From assembly GCA_024400395.1 (NCBI GenBank), contig JAKSMW010000012.1, positions 1 to 61,874 of the forward strand: a DNA stretch of 61,874 bases, given 5' to 3'. The first letter of the stretch is position 1, and every line of letters begins with the position of its first letter. The notes beneath the pieces are model-generated. The model ran no database searches, was not told the origin of the DNA, and saw only the letters and a program-made list of their open reading frames with translations. A program made the position numbers and the translations under genes. Positions 25,503 through 34,032 of this stretch are shown piece after piece. This DNA is from Bacteroidales bacterium. GTDB lineage: Bacteria; Bacteroidota; Bacteroidia; Bacteroidales; F082.

Positions 25503-25522
25503 CCCCCGCCAAAAGACGGGGG
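25503..25522 (-). terminator. Hairpin between tail tube and chaperone genes
   Basis: CCCCCG (25503-25508) pairs with CGGGGG (25517-25522). On the minus strand it is followed by TCAATAAAC, with no strong T-run, so it may lower rather than stop downstream expression. Confidence 0.4.
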
Positions 25523-25528
25523 CGTGTT

Positions 25529-25933
25529 TTACATTTTGCGCAGGAAAATGAACGGAAGCGCATGTTCGCTGTGGTCATCGCCCTGTTTGATTTCCTGAGG
25601 TTCTTCGGTGAACTGTACGCCAAGCAGCTTGTCGGTGTGCATGATGTCCCCCTTCAAAGGGTTGCCGTAACAAACCGTGATGTTGATTTGCAGGTCAAGG
25701 ATCGATTTTGTCGGGCTCGCCTCCTGCAAGGCAAGTAGCTCACTCATGTTCACGGTCAACTCCCCCGAATGGGATTTGTTGCCTTTCTGGATGGCGTAAG
25801 GCTCGTTGCCCTTGCCATAAATGGGTGTTTTAGCCTGACTGGTGCTGTACTTCACACCACGTGCGGCGACAAGCAATCTTGTCCCGATAAGGATTGAAAC
25901 GTCAGACCATTCGTATTCTCTTGTGTCAAACAT
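25529..25933 (-). CDS. Tail tube protein
   Basis: The 134-residue protein (MFDTREYEWSDVSILIGTRL ... KTPIYGKGNEPYAIQKGNKS) has the tube-protein pattern of a VxxARGVKYSTSQAKTPIYGKG strand and a final FIFLRKM. It follows the sheath gene directly, as in Mu and other contractile phages, and would form the inner tube for DNA delivery. Confidence 0.75.
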   Translation of the reverse strand: MFDTREYEWSDVSILIGTRLLVAARGVKYSTSQAKTPIYGKGNEPYAIQKGNKSHSGELTVNMSELLALQEASPTKSILDLQINITVCYGNPLKGDIMHTDKLLGVQFTEEPQEIKQGDDHSEHALPFIFLRKM

Positions 25934-25947
25934 AATGTCTCCTTTCT

Positions 25948-27147
25948 TTATGCTGTTGTTTGGAATCCGAGTTCAACTTCGATATAATCGCTGTAACCGT
26001 ACGGTCTCACCCTCAACGATGCGCCAAGCCTTGATGTGGCGACAATGTTCTGGTCGGGGTTGACGTATGCCTCGACACCCGTGTCGTTGTCATCTTCCGG
26101 ATTGACACCGAGATTGCCGACGCTTGTCATCTGGTTGATGATGGCGCTTTCCATCAAAGTCTCAAGGTTCTTTGCGATGGTAGGGTCAATCTTGCCGTCG
26201 CCGGTGACTGCTATTTCGTCGCTCACCTGCTCGAGCATGGCGATATAGGCGACGCGGTAGGCCTTGTCGATGGTCCTCCTGCGCGAGATCAGGCAGTAAT
26301 CATCCGAGGCCGCGGTGGCCAGTTTGTCACCGCTCCAGTAGTAACCGCCCTTGCCGACGAATGTGCGGGGGCAGATGAATCCGGCATCGTGGATAACATC
26401 AGGCTGTGCGCTTTCGGCAACGGCAGAGCCGATATACATTGTGGTGGCTTTGATGGCGCCGTTTTTGACGCGCGACACCTTGCGGTGCACCGGGATTCTG
26501 GCAATCAGGCCGCCGAGAAGCCCAACGGCGGCGCCTTTCGAGTTCGCCACGGTGTCGCCGATGACGACACAGACGCGGTTGTTTGTGAGCTGCGACAGGT
26601 TAGGCAGACTGGCTGCCGTGCCTGTATAGTGGCGGCCTTCAAGGATAACGATGACAGGTGACATAAGGCTTTCTGTAGCCTCTTCAGCCAAGGCTTGCGC
26701 CTTGGTTATGGCGGTTTCGACTTTGGCATCGATGGCGTGTGTCGTCGTCGCCGTGTAGCCTGTCGCGTCAGTGACCTTGACAAGGAGGGTGCGTATGTTA
26801 CCGGCCGCATACTCGATCAACGGCCATGCATACGGCTTTGTCTTGTCAACAAGGTTTTCCACTGTCACGCTGGCGGCTGCGCCGCGGAGATACAGTTTGG
26901 TGCCTTTCGGCGCCGTTTCGTAAAACTCCTTGACGCATTTATATACGTTGGCATTGGGCCCTGTGGATTCCGGGGTGATACCCAACGCCTCAAGCTCCTT
27001 GAGCGATGTGATAAGATAGTTGGTGTCAAGGGCAAAGGCGTTTGGCACGGCAACAGCCGTGCAAATCAAGCCGGTGCACCCGTCATCCATCGCCTCCACC
27101 CCACCGATGGAGCCGTTGGCGAAATTGATTCTTACGTATGGTAGCAT
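25948..27147 (-). CDS. Contractile tail sheath protein
   Basis: The 400-residue protein starts MLPYVRINFANGSIGGVEAM and contains GTKLYLRGAAASVTVENLVD, then NNRVCVVIGDTVANSKGAAV, GLLGGLIARIPVHRKVSRV and the C-terminal sheath landmarks RRRTIDKAYRVAYIAMLEQV with ASLRVRPYGYSDYIEVELGF. Start 27147 is chosen because the family begins with MLP; the frame upstream is not conserved. A sheath means the virion is a myophage. Confidence 0.85.
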   Translation of the reverse strand: MLPYVRINFANGSIGGVEAMDDGCTGLICTAVAVPNAFALDTNYLITSLKELEALGITPESTGPNANVYKCVKEFYETAPKGTKLYLRGAAASVTVENLVDKTKPYAWPLIEYAAGNIRTLLVKVTDATGYTATTTHAIDAKVETAITKAQALAEEATESLMSPVIVILEGRHYTGTAASLPNLSQLTNNRVCVVIGDTVANSKGAAVGLLGGLIARIPVHRKVSRVKNGAIKATTMYIGSAVAESAQPDVIHDAGFICPRTFVGKGGYYWSGDKLATAASDDYCLISRRRTIDKAYRVAYIAMLEQVSDEIAVTGDGKIDPTIAKNLETLMESAIINQMTSVGNLGVNPEDDNDTGVEAYVNPDQNIVATSRLGASLRVRPYGYSDYIEVELGFQTTA

Positions 27148-27164
27148 TTTGTGTATTTTTGAAT

Positions 27165-27680
27165 TTACCTTAAAAATCGTTTTATCGTTATCAAAACAGC
27201 CAGAGCCGCAGCTATCGCGAGGAACAGGCGGCCGAGCCGTACCTGTGTTGCTTCCCACCACGTGAGCGGCTTTTCCACCTCAATGTAATTGACGTTACGC
27301 TCCAGTCGCTCTATTGTCTGCTCCCTGATTCTCAGCAGCAGCTCTAAGCTGTCAGTGTTGCATCCGACCTCCATGAGCGAGCCGCGCCCCGCCGGCGTCA
27401 GGCTGACCACCGTGATGCCGGTGTTCCTGCCGTTCGCCGCCTCCAGCTCCTGAAGCATGACGTTGCCCGCGCTGTCGCATTCCAACCACGCCTTCAGCCA
27501 CGCCGAGTCGGCGGGTACGGTGACGACGCTGTCGCGCCACCTCTCCACGACGACCACGCTGTCACTCCTTTGCGGTGTCGGCATCCTGCTGCTTCTGCAG
27601 CTCGGCGCGGACAGGACAACTGTTGCGGTAATCGCAGTCGTTAACCTTGTCCACAGCCTTGCGTAGCTTTGTGACTTCAC
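27165..27680 (-). CDS. Membrane-anchored lipoprotein-like protein, possible outer spanin
   Basis: From a GTG at 27680 the product has a signal-like start (LTTAITATVVLSAPSC) with a lipobox ending in Cys. Then come several DSVVxV-type strands (RSDSVVVVERWRDSVVTVP), a coiled segment, and a C-terminal helix LGRLFLAIAAALAVLITIKR. The first 118 bp overlap the preceding gene in another frame, an Rz/Rz1-like nesting. Shorter starts at 27584 (ATG) or 27557 (GTG, after AAAGGAG) are possible and would lose the lipobox. Bacteroides phages commonly carry such genes in lysis modules. Confidence 0.5.
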   Translation of the reverse strand: MKSQSYARLWTRLTTAITATVVLSAPSCRSSRMPTPQRSDSVVVVERWRDSVVTVPADSAWLKAWLECDSAGNVMLQELEAANGRNTGITVVSLTPAGRGSLMEVGCNTDSLELLLRIREQTIERLERNVNYIEVEKPLTWWEATQVRLGRLFLAIAAALAVLITIKRFLR

Positions 27681-27906
27681 GTTTCAACCCTCCCATTTCA
27701 GTCTGTAATGGTTTGACAATCGTTTCACGGAACTCGTCAACGTACATCTTGCCGAGCTCCATCTCCTTCTTCTTGTTGTCGGCGGCGATGGACTCAGTCT
27801 CCCTGCGGTGTTTCCGCCCGCTGGTAAACCATCCGCACAGCCCGAGAAGCGTCGTGGCCGCGAGGATTATCTGTGTCATGTCGATTCTGTCCATTGTCGC
27901 TGTCAT
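27562..27906 (-). CDS. Single-span membrane protein with coiled coil (holin or inner-spanin candidate)
   Basis: The 114-residue protein has an N-terminal membrane helix (MTQIILAATTLLGLCGWF) and a charged coiled region (ADNKKKEMELGKMYVDEFRE ... LKREVTKLRKAVDKVNDCDY). This Rz-like layout fits an inner-membrane spanin or a holin accessory. Its ATG overlaps the lysozyme stop (ATGA), and the lipoprotein-like gene starts inside it. Lysis function is inferred from place and shape only. Confidence 0.55.
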   Translation of the reverse strand: MTATMDRIDMTQIILAATTLLGLCGWFTSGRKHRRETESIAADNKKKEMELGKMYVDEFRETIVKPLQTEMGGLKREVTKLRKAVDKVNDCDYRNSCPVRAELQKQQDADTAKE

Positions 27907-28340
27907 TTGGAGAAATACATCCCGGCCTCCTTCGCGCGGCGTTTCTCTAATCCCGGAAGGACTTTCCTTACACCGTTGACCGTGACGTATTTCCATTTCA
28001 TCATTTCACTGTATATCGCCTTGTCGTCGGGATTCTTCATCACCATCTTCTTCAGTGTCGAAGACCTGAACGCGGCGTAACCCACGTTGAAGACGAACGA
28101 CACGAGGGCGTCGAACCGGTTCTGCACGAGGCTGCCGCAGCGCGACACCTCCGCTTCGGGGATCAGCAGGTCTGATGCAAGCATCTTCTCGGCTTCGGCC
28201 TTCGTTATCACGTCGCCCGGTGCCACGCCGCGCGTGTGTCCGTAGCCTATCGTCCACACGCCCGCGGCGCACCTGTACGCCTCAAGGCGCAGACCCTCGA
28301 AGTCCTTGATCATTTCCATGCCCCTGTCGCTTGTCTTCAT
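27903..28340 (-). CDS. Phage lysozyme (GH24 endolysin)
   Basis: The 145-residue muramidase has the T4-lysozyme-type catalytic start DFEGLRLEAYRCAAGVWTIG and YGHT, with catalytic Glu in DFEG, then NRFDALVSFVFNVGYAAFRS. It cleaves peptidoglycan for host lysis. No signal peptide is visible, so export needs the holin. It lies in a lysis cassette with the two downstream membrane genes. ATG 28340 is the start nearest to the conserved N-terminus. Confidence 0.9.
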   Translation of the reverse strand: MKTSDRGMEMIKDFEGLRLEAYRCAAGVWTIGYGHTRGVAPGDVITKAEAEKMLASDLLIPEAEVSRCGSLVQNRFDALVSFVFNVGYAAFRSSTLKKMVMKNPDDKAIYSEMMKWKYVTVNGVRKVLPGLEKRRAKEAGMYFSK

Positions 28341-28375
28341 GGTTATACGATTAACATAACATGTCTTTGGTTTAA

Positions 28376-29270
28376 CTATGGTGTCACCTGATAGATGACG
28401 GCCACACCTTTCTTGTCGTTGCGGATATACTTGCCGCCGGCGCGTACAAGAGCGCTCATGACATCGCCGTAGTACAGGGCGTCCTTTTCGTTCTCGAACA
28501 GCTCGTGGTTGCCCAATGCACGGCTGACGCAGTCTTCCTGCCATGCGAGACCGGCAGCCGAGTCGGTCGCCCCTGCGCTTGATGGCATGGAAGTGCCGGC
28601 CGCGACAACACGGAAGACAGTTGAACGCATGTAGAAGTCGAAGCCATAAAGCCTGCCGACGACACCGCGCTGCGCGTCAACGGAGGCGTTGAAGGCGGCC
28701 GCCTCGCTTTCGCTCAGGCTCGCCAGAAGCTGGTTGTACATTACGGCGTCAAGAAGGATGCAGCGGCCTTCCTGCGGGACATCGTCAAGGTCAAAGAGGT
28801 TCTTGACGGCGAGGACATCCGCTTTGGTCATTGCCTGGCGGTTGCCCGTGGTCGTTGCGAGGTGTGACGGGGTCGCCGCGCCTGATGTGCCGACTTTCGC
28901 ATAGCCCGACGGCACCCATGACAGGGCGAGGTCTATGTGGACGCTGTCAGCCAGAGCAGCCTTCATCTGCTTCAGGACGCTTTCTCTCTTGTTGTAGGAA
29001 AGTTCAACCTGTTCGGCGTTCTGGATGTGCACCGGGTTGGTCGAGTACTCGTTGATGTCGTATGTCAGGTCGTAGTCGGTGCGCTGGGAAGCCGATGCCG
29101 GGAATACGGAGCGGTTTTTCGTCACCGACGGTGCGCTGCCCGCGTTTGGCACGTGAACGGTTTTGTTGGTCACGAATGCCGAGTGGTCGATTGATCTTGC
29201 AGCGAACGTGTTGCTCGCAAACAGGAGTTCAACAATACTGTTGAGCCAGATTTGTCTCTGTAGTGCCATG
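28376..29270 (-). CDS. Major capsid protein
   Basis: The 297-residue protein (MALQRQIWLNSIVELLFASN ... HVPNAGSAPSVTKNRSVFPA) shows VELSYNKRESVLKQMKAALA, then DVLAVKNLFDLDDVPQEGRC and CVSRALGNHELFENEKDALY. It fits an HK97-fold capsid encoded right after the protease/scaffold gene, as in Mu and Bacteroides transposable phages. Size is normal. The start at 29270 follows the protease stop by 4 bp. Confidence 0.75.
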
Positions 29271-29273
29271 TTG

Positions 29274-30233
29274 TTAGTGTTTTTCGTTAAACTTCTCTTG
29301 GTATTTCTGATTGTAGATCTCCGGGAATTTCGTCTTGAGTTCATACAGGCGGTCCGCCTTGTCAAGCTCGTCCCAGCTCATCTTGCACAGGTTGCCGGCC
29401 TCTGTTCCGGAAGGTGCGGCCTCCATGGGTTTCCTGTCAGGCAGTGAGGCCAATACGGCTTTTGTGCCCTCATGGTCAAGCTCAAAGAGCTTTTCAAAGT
29501 GCGGTTTCGCTTTTGCGTCGATGCGGCCTTTTTTGACCGCTTCATTCAGCAAACTTTCCATCTCATTCTTTTTTGCTGCAGCTTCAGCCTCTTCATGTCT
29601 TTTAAGTCTGAGCTTCAGTGATGCGTTCTCGTCTGTCAATGTCTTGATTCTGTCATCCTTCAACTGGATGGCGTCAACGCATGACTGCGAGTCGGCATTT
29701 TCGGCTAAACCGAGTTTCAATGCGATTTCTTTTGACATATTATTGATTTTAGGCCCTATCGCCAAATTCGGCAATTCGGACAGGTTAACAATTTCGCTGT
29801 TGTCATCATACAAAACAACCGTGGCGTTTGGGTTCGACGGTATGTCGCAGATGGATATTTCCAGCAGCAGGCTTTTTATTACGGTGGCGGCTGTCTGGCC
29901 CTCTTTCAGCAACGATGGCTCTGACGACCATTCCAACGCCCTGAAACCCATCGAACATGCGCTGAGTATCCCGGCTTCGTACTTCTGTTTGATCTTGACG
30001 GCGAACTCATCGTTCTCGTCAAAAACAGGTTCACCGGTCAACACGCCGTTCTCAACACGCAGATCCTTCCATTTCCCGATTGGAAGCTGGTCGTGCACCG
30101 TGCCCCCGCCATAGCGGTTGTGGTTGTAAAGCATCACCGGATTCCTCGAAAAAGCCTCCATATCTATGCCGTCGGTCTTCACCCAGAATCCGTAACTGTT
30201 GATGCTCTCATCGCTTATTACAATTCGTTTCAT
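29274..30233 (-). CDS. Prohead protease with C-terminal scaffold
   Basis: The 320-residue protein opens MKRIVISDESINSYGFWVKT and carries the prohead protease pattern: NPVMLYNHNR, IGKWKDLRVENGVLTGEP, AGILSACSMGFRALEW (probable catalytic Ser) and LLLEISICDIPSNPNATVVL. A long coiled segment (DRIKTLTDENASLKLRLKRH) follows and would act as scaffold. Mu similarly fuses protease I and scaffold Z. It is the first gene of the leftward capsid-tail operon, starting at the divergent control region. Confidence 0.85.
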   Translation of the reverse strand: MKRIVISDESINSYGFWVKTDGIDMEAFSRNPVMLYNHNRYGGGTVHDQLPIGKWKDLRVENGVLTGEPVFDENDEFAVKIKQKYEAGILSACSMGFRALEWSSEPSLLKEGQTAATVIKSLLLEISICDIPSNPNATVVLYDDNSEIVNLSELPNLAIGPKINNMSKEIALKLGLAENADSQSCVDAIQLKDDRIKTLTDENASLKLRLKRHEEAEAAAKKNEMESLLNEAVKKGRIDAKAKPHFEKLFELDHEGTKAVLASLPDRKPMEAAPSGTEAGNLCKMSWDELDKADRLYELKTKFPEIYNQKYQEKFNEKH

Positions 30234-30367
30234 AGCTGTTTTTCGCTGTTTTTCGCTGCAAAAGTCCCGCTTTTCACACAATGCGACAAAAAGTGTGAAC
30301 ATTTTATTCACACTTTTTTATAAATCAAATGTTTAGATGGAATTTTGCAGCACAAAACTCACAAAAA
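30234..30367. promoter_or_regulatory. Divergent late control region with 12-bp dyad
   Basis: Between the leftward protease gene and the rightward terminase gene lies a perfect dyad AAAAAGTGTGAA (30288-30299) / TTCACACTTTTT (30307-30318), with an extra half-site CTTTTCACAC around 30270-30279. Both sides have an imperfect -7 (minus GGGACTTTTGC; plus GGAATTTTGC) lacking the TA, so activator-dependent late promoters like those served by Mu C are likely. Confidence 0.6.
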
Positions 30368-30850
30368 ATGGCTTCGAGAAAAGAATTGACAGAAAAAAAG
30401 GCGCAGGCCTACCGCCTCTTTATGGCGGGATACTCACAAAAAGAAATTGCCGAACAATATGGCTTGACTGAAGCGACGGTGTCGCGCTGGGTCAACGGCG
30501 AGGGATGGAGAGACCGGCTCGCCGAGGAGAAGACCTCCAGCGTGGAGTTGGCAAACTCCATGATGCTCGCCGCCAAGAAAATGACAGAGGTCATCATCAC
30601 CGAGATAAACAAGCCCGAATACAACATTGACTCTATAACAAAGTGTTCCGACAATGTTGTAAAAATCATGGCGAGTGCCGAACGTATCGCCAACACCATA
30701 AACAAGGCGATGGTCATCGATGTTCTGACATCACTTGACAAATGGCTGCTTGAACGTTCCAAAACGGACAAGAACCTCACCCCTGAATTGCTGTCCCTCA
30801 TCAACCGCTACCACCAGGAGTACATTATTCACATCCAAAACCGCAGCTGA
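30368..30850 (+). CDS. Terminase small subunit-like protein
   Basis: The 160-residue protein (MASRKELTEKKAQAYRLFMA) has an N-terminal helix-turn-helix, YSQKEIAEQYGLTEATVSRW, followed by a helical body. It is 2 bp upstream of the large terminase gene. Small terminases recognise phage DNA for packaging; Mu places a DNA-binding gp27 here. The start at 30368 puts the HTH at residues 20-40. Confidence 0.75.
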   Translation: MASRKELTEKKAQAYRLFMAGYSQKEIAEQYGLTEATVSRWVNGEGWRDRLAEEKTSSVELANSMMLAAKKMTEVIITEINKPEYNIDSITKCSDNVVKIMASAERIANTINKAMVIDVLTSLDKWLLERSKTDKNLTPELLSLINRYHQEYIIHIQNRS

Positions 30851-30852
30851 CC

Positions 30853-32364
30853 ATGGCAAACGCCGCCAGAAGGAAACAACAGGAAGCCGAATGGCTGGAA
30901 TTGTGCTCGCGCATACAAGCCGCCACATCAACATTGGCTGGTGTCACGTCGCCTGACCGTGACAAGCGCATTGCCAAAGCCCGCAAGGATTACGACTGTT
31001 TCGTCAAGACCTACTACCCGCACCTTGCAGCCAAACCGACTTCCAAGTTCCAGAAAGAGGCGGCCAACTATGTGCTTAAAAACGACAGGGCGCGTGCCGT
31101 CTTCGAATGGGCGCGCGGACATGCGAAGTCAACGCATATCTCCATGATGATACCGATGTGGATATTGTCGCAGGAGAGCCACACACCGCTGACGATGGTG
31201 CTTGTCTCCAAATCGCAGGATGCCGCCAAACAGCTTCTGGCAGACCTCCAGGCGGAGTTTGAATCCAATGAGCTCTACAAAACCGATTATGACATCAGGC
31301 GCGGTGACGGCATCTGGAGCGACGGGCGTTTCTCGACATCAGACGGCTCAATGTTCATTGCTCTCGGCCGCGGCCAGTCCCCGCGTGGCATCAAGAAATC
31401 AGGCCGCCGTGTCAATTACATCGTAATCGACGACATTGACGATGACGAAATGGTTCTCAACCCCGCACGTGTGGAGAAAACGACCGACTGGTGCCTGTCG
31501 GCCCTGTACGGTACTATGGACGCAGGCCGCGGACGTTTCGTGCTTGTCGGCAACCGCATAGGCAAAAAATCAGTACTCGGCAACATAGCCGAACGCCCGG
31601 GTTTCCACCACACCGTTGTCAACATCCTTGACAAACAGGGCAACCCGTCATGGAAAGAGAACTTCACCAAAAAAGAGGTTGAACAGATGCGCCTTGAGAT
31701 AGGGGAAAGACGTTTCCAGAAGGAGTACATGAACAACCCTGTCAACGAAGGCACGATATTTGAAAAGAAATATATCCGTTACGGCAAGATGCTCCCGTTG
31801 CGCCAGTACCGCGCAATCGTGGCGTACACCGACCCTTCGTTCAAGGCGTCATCGACAAACGACTACAAAGCCACAATGCTTGTGGGCATCACGAAAGAAG
31901 GCGCATACCACGTATTACGCGCATTCGCCGACCAGACCAAAGTAACCGTCATGGTCGGGTGGCACTACGAAATAAGGTCGTTCATCGGCGACACACCCAT
32001 TAAATATTACATGGAGGCCAACTTCATCCAGGACATGATTCTCGACGAGTTCAAGCGTGTCGGCGGTGAGGTTGGTGTCCAGATACCCATCATCGGCGAC
32101 AGGCGCAGCAAGCCCGACAAATTCGCGCGTATCGAGGCTATGCAGCCTTTGTTCCAACGCGGCGAAGTCGTCTTCAACGAAGACTGCAAAGGCGAACAGG
32201 GATTTGAGGTGCTCGAGGAGCAGCTGCTGCTGTTTGAGAAAGGCTCGAAAGTCCATGACGACGCACCGGACGCCCTTGAGGGTGCGATATGGATATTGTC
32301 TAACAGAATAAGAATCAGCGACAGCCGCTATGTTGTGGGACGTCGCGCAAATTGGAAATACTAA
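30853..32364 (+). CDS. Terminase large subunit
   Basis: The 503-residue packaging ATPase/nuclease shows the Walker-A-like segment WARGHAKSTHISMMIPMW, motif LVSKSQDAAKQLLADLQ, Walker B VNYIVIDDIDDDEMV, and a nuclease domain with VAYTDPSFKASSTNDYKATM and VHDDAPDALEGAIWIL. This is the Mu gp28-like class. Its TAA overlaps the next ATG. It is transcribed rightwards with the portal and head genes. Confidence 0.92.
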   Translation: MANAARRKQQEAEWLELCSRIQAATSTLAGVTSPDRDKRIAKARKDYDCFVKTYYPHLAAKPTSKFQKEAANYVLKNDRARAVFEWARGHAKSTHISMMIPMWILSQESHTPLTMVLVSKSQDAAKQLLADLQAEFESNELYKTDYDIRRGDGIWSDGRFSTSDGSMFIALGRGQSPRGIKKSGRRVNYIVIDDIDDDEMVLNPARVEKTTDWCLSALYGTMDAGRGRFVLVGNRIGKKSVLGNIAERPGFHHTVVNILDKQGNPSWKENFTKKEVEQMRLEIGERRFQKEYMNNPVNEGTIFEKKYIRYGKMLPLRQYRAIVAYTDPSFKASSTNDYKATMLVGITKEGAYHVLRAFADQTKVTVMVGWHYEIRSFIGDTPIKYYMEANFIQDMILDEFKRVGGEVGVQIPIIGDRRSKPDKFARIEAMQPLFQRGEVVFNEDCKGEQGFEVLEEQLLLFEKGSKVHDDAPDALEGAIWILSNRIRISDSRYVVGRRANWKY

Positions 32365-32801
32365 TGTCATTCATCACAGTAGAAGAAATGAAGACCGTCA
32401 TCTATGAACACGTCATGGATGACATATCGGCCGAAGACGACGCTACGGTACAGCAGTGCATCGAAGCCGCCACCGAAGAAATGGAGGCATACCTGTCAAG
32501 CCGCTATGATGTCGCCGCCATATTCTCAGCCACGGGCGACGACCGCAACAAGCTCATCCTTGAGAACACCAAAGTCATTGCGGTATGGCATCTCATCCGC
32601 CTCTCCAACTCGGAACTGATCTACGAGCAGTGGAAGGACCGCTACGACCGTGTTATCAGCTTTATGGAAAAAGTGGCGGACGGCACCCTCACACCGGTAT
32701 TGCCGATCGCAACCGCCACCGACGGCACACCGCTGATCAAGGCGCGTTTCGGCTCAAACCCTAAGTTCAACCACGATTACAATCAAAACCATGGCTATTG
32801 A
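32364..32801 (+). CDS. DUF1320 family protein (Mu gp36-like)
   Basis: The 145-residue protein (MSFITVEEMKTVIYEHVMDD; AATEEMEAYLSSRYDVAAIF; WHLIRLSNSELIYEQWKDRY) matches DUF1320, a head-tail connector candidate in Mu-like phages. The start at 32364 overlaps the terminase stop (TAATG), and its end overlaps the portal start by 11 bp. Confidence 0.8.
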   Translation: MSFITVEEMKTVIYEHVMDDISAEDDATVQQCIEAATEEMEAYLSSRYDVAAIFSATGDDRNKLILENTKVIAVWHLIRLSNSELIYEQWKDRYDRVISFMEKVADGTLTPVLPIATATDGTPLIKARFGSNPKFNHDYNQNHGY

Positions 32802-34032
32802 TTTGTTGAATTTATCAAGACTGTTCGGTTTCTTCAACAGGGAAGAGACCGCAGGCGCCGGCAGGACCGAGCGTCTTTCGAGGTCAGAAAAAAGAACCGC
32901 CATGCGTGTGATACGCAGGCAGGAGGCCATTGTCAGGCAGGATATAGCCAGATGGCGGTCAGCCCGCCTCGAGGCGACAAGAACCGACGAACCGCGCCAG
33001 CATCTTCTCCAGACATTATACGATGAAGTCATGCTCGACGCCAAGATGACATCACAGACAGGGCTGCGCATCAGCAAATCGCAGTCGGCCGACTGGGCGA
33101 TGAAGAGCGGCGACACTATCGACGAAGAGGCCACAAAGAACTTGCAGGACACCTGCATCTACGACAAACTCGCACGGTATATCATCGAAGCCAAGTTCTA
33201 CGGCCATTCCGTGGTGCAGTTCTCATTCGACAAGAACGGAAGCCCCGACCTGGAGCTTGTGCCGCGCCGGAACATATCGCCCGCGACCGGTTATTTCTAC
33301 CCGGATGTTTACAGCTTCGAGAAAGAACCCTACCGCGACCGTCCTGATTTCGGACGGTGGATCCTGGAATTCTGTCCGGACAAGTTCGACCTCGGCCTTC
33401 TCAACAAAGCAACGCCATACGTCCTGATGAAGAAGTTCGCGCTGAGCTGCTGGAGCGAGCTGTGCGAAATCTACGGCATCCCGCCCCGTGTCATGAAGAC
33501 GAACACATCGGACACCGCCATGCTTGACCGCGCAGAGCTGATGATGAAGGAGATCGGATCAGCCGCCTATTTCATCATCGACACCGAAGAGGATTTTGAG
33601 TTCGCCGAAGCCAGCAACACCAACGGCGATGTATATAAGAACTTCATCTCAACATGCGATGAACAGATATCGCTTCTGAACCTCGGCGCCGTCCTCGGAC
33701 AGGACACCATCAACGGCAACCGTTCCAAAGAGGAATCATCCACAGGCCTCATGGAAATCATCGTTGAGGCCGACAAAAGGCAAATTCAGTATTATATCAA
33801 CCAGGTTGCCATACCGGCCCTCGAAAGTCTTGGCATAATCAAACCGGGGCTGCGTTTTGAGTACGCCAAAGCCACCGACACCGAGAGACTCTGGAATATG
33901 GTCTTCCAGGCATCAGCCTATTATGAATTCGATGTCGAGTGGCTGAAGCAGACATTCGGCATGGAGATCACGGGACCTCGCATGGCTACCACCAACCAGA
34001 ATGAGGGGCTGAAGTTCAATTTTTTCGGCTGA
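32791..34032 (+). CDS. Portal protein (DUF935, Mu gp29-like)
   Basis: The 413-residue protein contains MLDAKMTSQTGLRISKSQSA, YIIEAKFYGHSVVQFSFDKN, ELCEIYGIPPRVMKTNTSD and the DUF935 hallmark LGAVLGQDTINGNRSKEESS. Portals form the DNA entry ring of the head. Its TGA stop overlaps a CTG from which the MuF gene can start (CTGA), suggesting translational coupling. Confidence 0.9.
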   Translation: MAIDLLNLSRLFGFFNREETAGAGRTERLSRSEKRTAMRVIRRQEAIVRQDIARWRSARLEATRTDEPRQHLLQTLYDEVMLDAKMTSQTGLRISKSQSADWAMKSGDTIDEEATKNLQDTCIYDKLARYIIEAKFYGHSVVQFSFDKNGSPDLELVPRRNISPATGYFYPDVYSFEKEPYRDRPDFGRWILEFCPDKFDLGLLNKATPYVLMKKFALSCWSELCEIYGIPPRVMKTNTSDTAMLDRAELMMKEIGSAAYFIIDTEEDFEFAEASNTNGDVYKNFISTCDEQISLLNLGAVLGQDTINGNRSKEESSTGLMEIIVEADKRQIQYYINQVAIPALESLGIIKPGLRFEYAKATDTERLWNMVFQASAYYEFDVEWLKQTFGMEITGPRMATTNQNEGLKFNFFG

